64,000 nucleotides of DNA from Deltaproteobacteria bacterium (lineage in GTDB: Bacteria > Myxococcota > Kuafuiibacteriia > Kuafuiibacteriales > Kuafuiibacteriaceae), in contig JACKEN010000001.1 in assembly GCA_020632995.1 (NCBI GenBank), positions 310,001 through 374,000 on the forward strand. Direction: 5' to 3'. Of the stretch, positions 42,053 to 50,189 are shown in pieces. Positions within the stretch are counted from its first letter, which is position 1. Every line of letters begins with the position of its first letter. The position numbers and the translations under genes are program-made. Below the pieces are notes generated by a model that saw nothing but the letters and a program-made list of their open reading frames with translations, made no database searches and was not told where the DNA came from.

Positions 42053-42838
42053 ATGGCCGAGCTCGTCACCTACGCGGTCGCCGACGGCGTCGCGACCCTC
42101 ACCCTCACCGACCCGCCCGCGAACACGTACTCGTACGACATGATGCGGGAGCTGGACGCCTGCGTCCTCAAGGCCCGGATGGACGACGCGGTGCACGTCA
42201 TCGTCATCACCGGGGCGGGCGACAAGTTCTTCTGCGCCGGCGCCCACATCGGGATGCTCAACAACGTCACACCGTCCTTCAAGTACTACTTCTGCCTGCA
42301 CGCCAACGAGACCCTGAACCGGCTCGAGCAGACCTCGAAGCTGGTGATCGCGGCCCTCAACGGGCACTGCGTGGGCGGCGGGCTCGAGGTGGCGATGGCG
42401 GCGGACCTGCGGGTCGCCAAGCGCGGCGCGGGCAAGGTGGGCCTGCCCGAGGTCGCGCTCGGGGTGCTGCCGGGCACCGGCGGGACCCAGCGCCTGGCCC
42501 GCCTGGTCGGCAAGGCCAAGGCGATGGACCTCATGGTGAAGGGCAAGACCTTCTCGGTGGAGGAGGCCCAGGCCCTGGGCCTGGTGAACGAGATCTTCGA
42601 GGCCGAAGACTTCTCGACCCAGGTGGCGGCCTACGCCCAGCAGTTCGTGCCCCCGAACCGCGCCTCCAAGGCGGTGGGGCACATCAAGCGGGCGGTGCAG
42701 TCCGGGCTCGAGATGGCGTTCAGCGACGGCCTGGCCCTGGAGCGCGAGCTCCAGCAGCGCCTGTTCGAGTCCGAGGACGCGGCCGAGGGGATCGCGGCCT
42801 ACGTCGACAAGCGCAAGGCGTCCTTCACCGGGAAGTGA
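42053..42838 (+). CDS. Enoyl-CoA hydratase/isomerase (crotonase family)
   Basis: A 261-residue crotonase. The oxyanion-hole segments are 'GDKFFCAGAHI' and 'NGHCVGGGLEVAMAADLRVA'. Both catalytic glutamates of true hydratases are present: one in GGGLEVAM and one in GLPEVALGVLPGTGGTQRL. It probably hydrates trans-2-enoyl-CoA during fatty-acid breakdown or a related pathway. The C-terminal helices ('GHIKRAVQSGLEMAFSDGLALERELQQ') are standard, and length is normal. No other beta-oxidation gene is adjacent. Confidence 0.92.
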   Translation: MAELVTYAVADGVATLTLTDPPANTYSYDMMRELDACVLKARMDDAVHVIVITGAGDKFFCAGAHIGMLNNVTPSFKYYFCLHANETLNRLEQTSKLVIAALNGHCVGGGLEVAMAADLRVAKRGAGKVGLPEVALGVLPGTGGTQRLARLVGKAKAMDLMVKGKTFSVEEAQALGLVNEIFEAEDFSTQVAAYAQQFVPPNRASKAVGHIKRAVQSGLEMAFSDGLALERELQQRLFESEDAAEGIAAYVDKRKASFTGK

Positions 42839-42897
42839 GCGGGGTGCGCGCCCTCACGGCGTGGCCGCGGGGCCGAGACCCGGGCAAGGTCGCGCCC

Positions 42898-44364
42898 ATG
42901 GTGCGGTGGGGCTGGCCGTTGGTCCTGGTGCTGGCGGCCTGCGGGGGCACGGAGCACGCCGGTGACGCAGGCCTACCTGCCGACGTGAGCGTCGATGCCG
43001 GTGATTCGGGCGGCCTCGCCGACGCAGGTCAGCCTGCCGACGCGGGCGACCCAGACGATGCAGGGCGGCCTGCCGACGGGGGCGGTTCCCGCGGCCTGCC
43101 GCGGCTCCGGGCCGCCGATCCCGCCGCCGCGGCGCGGGGGGGGAAGGCGCTGGTCGAGGACAGCTTCGGCGGTCAGTTGGTGCCGTGGCTGGGGATCCGC
43201 AACCTCTGGGTGGTCTGGGACGCGCGGCCCCGGGACGACGCGACCTATTGGGGCGACTTCAACCAGCGCTACGGCGCGGTGGCCCGCCCCGACGACCCGG
43301 TGGGCATGCCGTACGGGCTCAAGGTGGCGGGGCAGACCGCCACCGTGGACTGCCTGTTCTGCCACGCGGGGGAGGTGGCGGGCGCGCCGGTGATCGGCGC
43401 CCCCGCGTCGCGGGTGGACCTCGAGGGCCTCTACGACGACCTGGTGACCCTCGCCGCCCTGGGACCCACGTACGGCTTCCCGGCCTACCCGATCCCCTTC
43501 AGCCTCGACGGCTTCACCGGCGCGGCGGGGGCGCACGACGCGATGGGCCTCGGGCTCCGGCTGGCCGCCGCTGCCACGCCCGGCGCGCCTGCTCCGGCCG
43601 CGTGCGGCCACCAACGGCCCGCCCCGTGGTGGACGGCGGCGGTGAAGGACCGGCGCTACGCCGACGGCAGCGCGCGCGCCGCGGGGTACCGGACGATGAT
43701 GGCCACCCTCCTCGCGTTCGGGCTGGGCTACGGCGCGCTCGTCGCCCAGGACGCGGAGTTCCAGGACGTGGACCAGTACCTGGTGAGCCTCGAGCCCCCG
43801 GCCTGGCCCTTTGCGCCGCCCGATCCCGCCGCGGTGGCCCGCGGACGCGTGCTGTTCGAGGACCGCTGCGCGGAGTGCCACGGGCGCTACGACGGGCCGG
43901 CGCGCGGCTTCCCCGAGCGGGTGGTGCCGGCGGCCGAGGTGGGCACCGACCCCACCCGGGCCGCCTGCTTCACCGAGGCGGAGGCCGCGTGGATCAACCT
44001 CAGCTGGTTCGGACAGCCAGAGGGCATGACCCCCACCGGCGGCTACCTCGCCCCCGCCCTGACCGGGGTGTGGGCGGCGGCCCCTTACCTCCACAACGGC
44101 AGCGTCCCCACCCTGGCCGGGGTGCTCGACCCCGCTCTGCGCCCCGCGGTGTGGCGCCGGACCGGCTCCGGCGCCGCGCACTACGACCCCGCCGCGGTGG
44201 GCTGGCGCTACGACACCCCCGCCGCCGGCAGCCCGGACACCCTCGAGGGCCGCCGGGTCTACGACACGACCCGCCCCGGGCTCGACAACGGCGGGCACGA
44301 CTACGCCCAGGGCCTCAGCGCGGCGGAGCGCGCCGACCTGCTGGCCTACCTCCAGACTCTGTAG
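42898..44364 (+). CDS. Diheme cytochrome c lipoprotein, RoxA/peroxidase-like
   Basis: A 488-residue exported lipoprotein (signal peptide to VLVLAACGG). The linker after the lipid Cys is a run of Asp-Ala-Gly/Pro repeats (GDAGLPADVSVDAGDSG...). Two CxxCH heme sites are present: CLFCH and CAECH. Near the C-terminus 'APYLHNGSVPTLAGVLDP' is a motif shared by diheme peroxidase-like cytochromes and the RoxA/RoxB rubber oxygenases, with 'LSAAERADLLAYLQTL' closing the protein. Membership of this superfamily is clear; peroxidase, electron-transfer or oxygenase activity cannot be decided. The ATG at 42898 is chosen because it begins the signal peptide. Three GCAGG-N4-CCTGC palindromes fall in the linker-coding DNA. 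Confidence 0.82.
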   Translation: MVRWGWPLVLVLAACGGTEHAGDAGLPADVSVDAGDSGGLADAGQPADAGDPDDAGRPADGGGSRGLPRLRAADPAAAARGGKALVEDSFGGQLVPWLGIRNLWVVWDARPRDDATYWGDFNQRYGAVARPDDPVGMPYGLKVAGQTATVDCLFCHAGEVAGAPVIGAPASRVDLEGLYDDLVTLAALGPTYGFPAYPIPFSLDGFTGAAGAHDAMGLGLRLAAAATPGAPAPAACGHQRPAPWWTAAVKDRRYADGSARAAGYRTMMATLLAFGLGYGALVAQDAEFQDVDQYLVSLEPPAWPFAPPDPAAVARGRVLFEDRCAECHGRYDGPARGFPERVVPAAEVGTDPTRAACFTEAEAAWINLSWFGQPEGMTPTGGYLAPALTGVWAAAPYLHNGSVPTLAGVLDPALRPAVWRRTGSGAAHYDPAAVGWRYDTPAAGSPDTLEGRRVYDTTRPGLDNGGHDYAQGLSAAERADLLAYLQTL

Positions 44365-44465
44365 GGCGACCGCACTCAAGGGCAGACGCACCGGGCGCCT
44401 CGCGATTCTTCGTGGCGCGGCGTAGGCTTGCGCCCCCTTCGGGGGTCACGGGGGACGGTACTCAT

Positions 44466-47400
44466 ATGGAGCGAAGCAGGAAGCTGGGTTGGATCTGGAT
44501 GGGCGCGCTCGCGCTGGCGGCGGCCGGGGTCGGGTGCAAGGACGAGGGCGGCTCGGCGGGGACGCCGGTCAGCACCGCGCCCGGGGAGCCCGGAGTGTCG
44601 ACGGAGCCGGGGGAGCCGAGCACCCCCGAGGAGCCCGGCGGGCCGGTGGCGTCCACGCCCCCGCCCACCATGGCCGAGCTGCACCCGGTGATCCGGGAGC
44701 AGGCGGGGGAGGGGCTGCCGCCCGAGAAGATCGTGGTGGAGCTCTCCCGCCCGGCGGCCCCGGACGGCACCACCGAGCTGCCGGGCTCCCGCCTGACGAT
44801 CGAGCCCCCGGTGGAAGGCAGCCTGCGCTGGGAGGGGCCGTCCACCCTGGCCTTCGTGCCCTCGGCGGCGTGGCAGCCGAGCACCGAGTACACCGTGACC
44901 CTCGGCGCCCTCGACACGAAGTACGGGGTGGTCACGGCGGAGCAGCCGATCTCGCGGGTGTTCCGCACCCCCGAGTTCAAGCTGGTGCGGGCGGAGCTGG
45001 CCCAGCTCGACGCCCGTCAGCGCCGCGCCGGGGTGGAGCTGGTGTTCAGCGGCCCGGTGAAGGTCGCGGACGTGCAACGCCGCTTGACGGTGAAGACCGC
45101 GGGCGGTGAGGCGGTGAGCACCTCGTTCAGCCGCACCGACCGCCCCCACGTGGTCCAGGTGATGGCGAGCGGGCGCTGGATCACCGCGGGGGTGAAGCTC
45201 CGCCTGAGCCTGGCCGCGGGGTTGCCGATCCTCGGGGGCACCGCCCAGGCCCCGGCCGCGACCCGGGTGATCGAGATCCCGGCCGGCAAGGCGATGAACA
45301 TCTACGCGGCGAGCCTGCAGGAGGGCTCGAGCGGCTTCTACGTGCAGGTGGTGTGCTCGGACGACGGGTTCAGCACCGACCGCATGTACTACTGGGACGA
45401 CAAGGCGGGGCGCAGCTTCGAGGTCTCCCGGCGCTGCATCCTCGACGAGGACGACGCGAAGGACACCTTGCACTTCGACCCCCCGGTGAAGTTCAGCCTC
45501 ACCCCGACGCGCGGCGGCTTCCGGATCCTGGGCGACTTCGCCCGGGGCAGCTACAGCATGCGCATCGACGCCGACGCCCGCAGCGCGGACGGCGGGGTGG
45601 TGCAGACCACCTTCAACCAGACCTTCTCGGTTCCCGCGCGCGCGCCGCAGATCTCGTTCCTGTCCCAGGGGCGCTACCTGCCCCGCCAGGCGTGGAAGAA
45701 CCTCGGCGTGCGCCACATGAACCTCGACAAGGCGCGCCTCGAGGTCCGGCACGTGGGGGTCCAGAACCTCGCGTTCTGGATGAGCGCGGACAGCGAGACC
45801 GCCACCGAGCGCAACTCGGACCTGATCCTCGACCAGAAGCTCAGCCTGAAGGGCCCGCCGGACCAGCTGACCACCAGCTGGGTGGACGTGGCGGCGATGC
45901 TCCCCGACGCGCCCCGCGGGGTGCTCGCGCTCCGGGTGTTCGAGAAGGACACCAACGTGGAGGCCAAGGCCCGCATCCTCGTCACCGACCTGAACCTGGT
46001 GGCCAAGCACGAGGCGGGGCAGAAGCGGACCCGGGTCTGGGCCCTCGACATCCACACCGGCGAGCCCCTGTCGGGGGTCCGGGTCAAGCAGATCACCCCG
46101 AGCGGCCGCACCATCTCGGAGTGCACCACCGACGGCGCGGCGGGGTGCACGGTGGCGAACGAGCTCGAGGGCGCGGTGGACAAGACCGAGCCCTTCGCCC
46201 TCGTGGCCCAGAAGGGGAACGACCTCACCTACCTGAAGTACGGGGAGCTCCAGGCGCGGGCCGAGAGCAGCGCCGACCACGGCCGCCCGTACCTGACCGA
46301 GGCCCCCTACACCTCGGTGTTCTACAGCGATCGCGGGGTCTACCGGCCGGGCGAGACCGCGCACGTGGTCGCCATCGTGCGCGATCAGGCGGCGGCCGCG
46401 CCCCCCGCGGGGATGCCGGTGGTGCTCGAGCTGCGGGACCCGCGCGACAAGGTGACCAAGCGCTTCACCGAGAAGACCAACGCGGCGGGGATGATCGCGC
46501 TCGACCTGAAGTTCGCCGACTACGCGGACACCGGCGGCTACCGCGTCACCGCGCAGGTCGGGAAGAAGTTCATCGGCAGCTACGGCTTCAACGTGGAGGA
46601 GTTCGTCCCCGAGCGCATGAAGGTGAAGGCGCGGATGACCGCCTCGGACGTCCTCCTCACCGACAGCGCGGAGGTCGAGGTCGAGGCCCAGTACCTGTTC
46701 GGCGGCTCGGCCGAGGGGAGCCGCTTCGAGGTGACCTGCACCCTGGTGCCGGCGCGCTTCCACCCCGCGACGAACGGGGAGTACGACTACAGCGTCTGGT
46801 ACGAGAAGGCGCCGCAGGCGATCTCGCTCGGCAGCGCCTCGGGTGAGCTCGGGCCGGGGGGCATCGGCAGGCTGGCCTGCCCGCGCCTCGACAGCCGCGG
46901 GAGCTTCGCCGGCCCCGCCCGCGTGGATGTACAGGTGGCGGTGTTCGAGTCCGGGAGCGGCCGCACCACCCAGACCCAGGCCCGCGCCTTCGTGCACCCC
47001 GCCCGCTACTACGTGGGCCTCATGACCGGCACCGAGAAGGCCAAGGCGGGGGAGCCGGTCGAGGTGAAGGGCGTGGTCGTGGACTGGCAGGGCAAGCTCG
47101 TCGACAGCGTGGACGAGGTGGCGGTGCGCGCCTTCCGGGTGGAGCGCGAGCACGACTGGGTCTACGACGAGTCCGAGGGGAGCTGGAACTACCGGCAGTA
47201 CTCCCGGCTCGTGCGCGAGCAGGAGGACAAGGTCGCGGTGAAGGCGGGCCGCTTCAGCGCGCGCTTCACCCCGGCGGGCGACGCGGCGGGGTTCGTGATC
47301 CGGGCCGAGGCCGGCCCGGTGCAGGCTGACCTGCAGGTCGAGGGCCAGGCCCCCTACTGGTGGTCCTGGGTGGACGAGAGCGGCCAGGACGTGACCCCGC

Positions 47401-50180
47401 GGCCGATGAAGCCGGCCAGCCTCCCGGTGGAGGTGGCGGGCCCGGTGAAGGTGGGTGACGAGCTCGAGGTGAAGTTCACGCCGCCCTTCAAGGGCCGGGC
47501 CCTGGTCAGCCTCGAGACCGACGAGGTGCTCTCGTACACCTGGCTCGACGTCACCGCGCAGCCCACCACCTGGCGGGTGAAGGTGCCGCGCTTCGCGCCC
47601 AACGTGTACGTCAGCGTGTTCGTGGTGAAGGACCCCCACGCGGAGTCCGCCGCCGCCTTCGTGCCCAACCGAGCCTTCGGCCTCGCCTCCGTCGACGTGG
47701 TGCCGGAGCCCTTCGTCCAGACCCTGAACATGAGCACCCCGGAGGAGGTGCGCTCCTCGTCCAAGCTCAGCGTCAAGCTGGACTTCGGCAAGGTCGAGGG
47801 CCCGATGTTCGTCACCGTGGCCGCGGTCGACGAGGGCATCCTGCAGCTCACGAGCTTCGCGAGCCCGGATCCGCTGAAGGGCATCTTCGATCACCGCCGC
47901 CTCGGGGTGGACACCTACGAGACCATCGGCTGGAACCTGCTCCTGCCCGCGGGCGACGTGGGGCGCAGCGCGGGCGGTGACGCGGGCGGCGACGCCCCCG
48001 GGCGCGTGCAGCCGATCAAGCCGGTGGCGCTGTGGTCGGGCCTGTTGGAGGTGCCGGCGGACGGCAAGCTGAGCGTCGACTTCGACGTGCCCCAGTACCG
48101 CGGCTCGCTGCGGGTGATGGCGGTGGCGGCGGGGCCGAAGCGGGTGGCGAAGGCGAGCGCCAACGTCATCGTGCGCGACCCGCTCGTGGTGCAGACCACC
48201 TTGCCGCGCTTCCTGACCCAGAACGACGCCGCCCAGGTGCCGGTCTTCGTCACCAACGTCTCCGGCAGCCGCCGGGCGGTGAAGGTGCGGGTGGAGGCCA
48301 AGCCCCTCGACGTGGGCGGGCTCTTCGTGGCCGAGGGCCTCGGCGCGAAGCAGCCGATCGAGGTGGTGGGCGACGCAGAGCGCTCGCTGGTGCTGGAGAA
48401 CGAGAAGAACGGCACCGTGGTGTTCGAGCTGATCGCGCGGCAGCCGGTGGGGGCCGCGACCTTGAAGGTGGTGGTGACCTCGGACGACCTCCGGAGCGAG
48501 GAGTCGCTCGACGTGCCGTTCCTGCCCGCCGCGCCCAAGAGCCGGGTGGTGAAGCGCATCGAGCTCGAGGACGGCAAGACCGATCTGCTGCCGCTCCTCT
48601 CCGGGTGGATGCCCACGACCGAGAAGAGCACCTTCTGGGTCACCGCCAACCCCTACGGCGACGCCTTCGATCACCTGAAGTACCTGATCCGCTACCCGTA
48701 CGGCTGCATCGAGCAGACCACGTCGAGCACCCGGCCCCTCCTGTTCGTGGGGCAGCTGGTCACCAACGTGGACCCGACCCTGCTCGCCAACGGCAAGCTG
48801 GACGACATGGTGATGCACGGGGTGAACCGCGTGCTCTCGATGCAGACCCCGGAGGGCGGCTTCGCCTACTGGCCGGGCGGCTCGGAGCCGGTGGCGTGGG
48901 GCACCGCGTACGCGCTCCACATGCTCCTCGACGCCCAGAAGCGGCGCTACCCGGTGCCCCAGAGCCGCATCGACGACGCCCTGGCGTGGGTGGAGCGGAC
49001 CCTCACCAACCGCTACGGCGGCGGTCGCTCCTACGACTGGTACTACGGCTACCAGGCGGAGGCGTACCTGCACTACGTCCTCGCGGTGGCGGGGCGCGGC
49101 CGGAAGGCCCGCATGCTCAAGCTCATCGATGAGCTCGAGAGCAACTCCGCCCGGCGCTCCGTGGCGGAGGTGTCCGAGGACATCTACCTATTGCAGGCCG
49201 GCCTGTACCTGGCCGGCGATCGTCGCTTCGAGCAGGCGCTCCGGAAGCCCGATCTCGCTCCCCTCAGCAGCGAGCGCCAGAACAGCTGGAGCTTCTACTC
49301 CGACCGGCGGCGCCGCGGCATGATGCTCAGCACCTACGCCGATCTCTTCGGCGCCGACCCCGGAGGCGAGCCGCTGGCCCAGCTGGTGGCAGACGGCCTG
49401 CGCGGCCACCACTCGGGCTGGTACACCACCCAGGAGCTGGTCTGGGGCATCACCGGGCTCGGCAAGTACGTCGGCGAGCTCACCAAGAAGTTCAAGCCGG
49501 CCAAGCTGGTCGCCAACGGCAAGGCCATCGCGGCGCAGGACGTCGAGGTCAAGAAGGTGGGCGGCGACAAGCAGCCGGAGGACGGGGGCGAGCGCACCTG
49601 GTCCCTGTACCGGGCGAGCGAGTACAAGAGCCTCTCGCTCGACCTCGACAAGGAGGCCGGCCAGCGGGTCTTCCTCATCGTCTCCAGCGAGGGCGTACAG
49701 AAGGACGCCCAGTACGTCACCGGGGGCGAGGGCCTGAGCCTGAGCCGCACCTACCGCGACGCGGACGGCGAGCCGATCGACCTGAGCGCGGTGAAGCTGG
49801 GTGACGTGGTCTACGCGTCGGTCGAGGTGAGCAACCAGTCCGGTGAGCGGATCCAGAACATCGCGCTCGTCGACCGCTTCCCCGCCGGCTGGGAGATCGA
49901 GAACCCGCGCCTGTCCCGCGGGGGCGGCGCCATGGACTGGCTCGACCGCGACTCGCTCTGGCAGGTCGACTACATGAACCTGCGGGACGATCGGGTGGAG
50001 CTGTTCGGGGCGCTCCAGCGCAAGGAGAGCCGTACCTTCGTCTACGTCCTGCGGGCGGTGACGGCGGGGCGCTTCACCACTCCGCCGGTGGAGGCCGAGG
50101 CGATGTACGACCCCACCCGCTGGGCCCGCGAGGCGGGCACTCAGGTGGTGGTCCGCGGTCCGTGGGAGTCGGCCGAGTAG
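44466..50180 (+). CDS. Bacterial alpha-2-macroglobulin lipoprotein with thioester site
   Basis: A 1904-residue periplasmic protease-trapping protein. The N-terminus is a signal peptide with lipoprotein-like GVGCKDEGG. It has a series of macroglobulin beta domains ('VFYSDRGVYRPGETAHVVAIVRD' is the well conserved MG pattern), then the alpha-2-macroglobulin core ('FVTVAAVDEGILQLTSF'), and the thioester motif YGCIEQTTS with the reactive Cys at 1414 and Gln two residues after Glu. The thioester-domain helices follow ('QTPEGGFAYWPGG', 'WGTAYALHMLLDAQ'), and the C-terminal receptor-like part ends SAE. It covalently captures proteases that breach the outer membrane. The PBP1C gene begins nine bases later, the usual yfhM-pbpC pairing. 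An open frame upstream of the ATG is antisense/shifted to the cytochrome gene and is rejected. Confidence 0.93.
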   Translation: MERSRKLGWIWMGALALAAAGVGCKDEGGSAGTPVSTAPGEPGVSTEPGEPSTPEEPGGPVASTPPPTMAELHPVIREQAGEGLPPEKIVVELSRPAAPDGTTELPGSRLTIEPPVEGSLRWEGPSTLAFVPSAAWQPSTEYTVTLGALDTKYGVVTAEQPISRVFRTPEFKLVRAELAQLDARQRRAGVELVFSGPVKVADVQRRLTVKTAGGEAVSTSFSRTDRPHVVQVMASGRWITAGVKLRLSLAAGLPILGGTAQAPAATRVIEIPAGKAMNIYAASLQEGSSGFYVQVVCSDDGFSTDRMYYWDDKAGRSFEVSRRCILDEDDAKDTLHFDPPVKFSLTPTRGGFRILGDFARGSYSMRIDADARSADGGVVQTTFNQTFSVPARAPQISFLSQGRYLPRQAWKNLGVRHMNLDKARLEVRHVGVQNLAFWMSADSETATERNSDLILDQKLSLKGPPDQLTTSWVDVAAMLPDAPRGVLALRVFEKDTNVEAKARILVTDLNLVAKHEAGQKRTRVWALDIHTGEPLSGVRVKQITPSGRTISECTTDGAAGCTVANELEGAVDKTEPFALVAQKGNDLTYLKYGELQARAESSADHGRPYLTEAPYTSVFYSDRGVYRPGETAHVVAIVRDQAAAAPPAGMPVVLELRDPRDKVTKRFTEKTNAAGMIALDLKFADYADTGGYRVTAQVGKKFIGSYGFNVEEFVPERMKVKARMTASDVLLTDSAEVEVEAQYLFGGSAEGSRFEVTCTLVPARFHPATNGEYDYSVWYEKAPQAISLGSASGELGPGGIGRLACPRLDSRGSFAGPARVDVQVAVFESGSGRTTQTQARAFVHPARYYVGLMTGTEKAKAGEPVEVKGVVVDWQGKLVDSVDEVAVRAFRVEREHDWVYDESEGSWNYRQYSRLVREQEDKVAVKAGRFSARFTPAGDAAGFVIRAEAGPVQADLQVEGQAPYWWSWVDESGQDVTPRPMKPASLPVEVAGPVKVGDELEVKFTPPFKGRALVSLETDEVLSYTWLDVTAQPTTWRVKVPRFAPNVYVSVFVVKDPHAESAAAFVPNRAFGLASVDVVPEPFVQTLNMSTPEEVRSSSKLSVKLDFGKVEGPMFVTVAAVDEGILQLTSFASPDPLKGIFDHRRLGVDTYETIGWNLLLPAGDVGRSAGGDAGGDAPGRVQPIKPVALWSGLLEVPADGKLSVDFDVPQYRGSLRVMAVAAGPKRVAKASANVIVRDPLVVQTTLPRFLTQNDAAQVPVFVTNVSGSRRAVKVRVEAKPLDVGGLFVAEGLGAKQPIEVVGDAERSLVLENEKNGTVVFELIARQPVGAATLKVVVTSDDLRSEESLDVPFLPAAPKSRVVKRIELEDGKTDLLPLLSGWMPTTEKSTFWVTANPYGDAFDHLKYLIRYPYGCIEQTTSSTRPLLFVGQLVTNVDPTLLANGKLDDMVMHGVNRVLSMQTPEGGFAYWPGGSEPVAWGTAYALHMLLDAQKRRYPVPQSRIDDALAWVERTLTNRYGGGRSYDWYYGYQAEAYLHYVLAVAGRGRKARMLKLIDELESNSARRSVAEVSEDIYLLQAGLYLAGDRRFEQALRKPDLAPLSSERQNSWSFYSDRRRRGMMLSTYADLFGADPGGEPLAQLVADGLRGHHSGWYTTQELVWGITGLGKYVGELTKKFKPAKLVANGKAIAAQDVEVKKVGGDKQPEDGGERTWSLYRASEYKSLSLDLDKEAGQRVFLIVSSEGVQKDAQYVTGGEGLSLSRTYRDADGEPIDLSAVKLGDVVYASVEVSNQSGERIQNIALVDRFPAGWEIENPRLSRGGGAMDWLDRDSLWQVDYMNLRDDRVELFGALQRKESRTFVYVLRAVTAGRFTTPPVEAEAMYDPTRWAREAGTQVVVRGPWESAE

Positions 50181-50189
50181 GAGGCGAGG

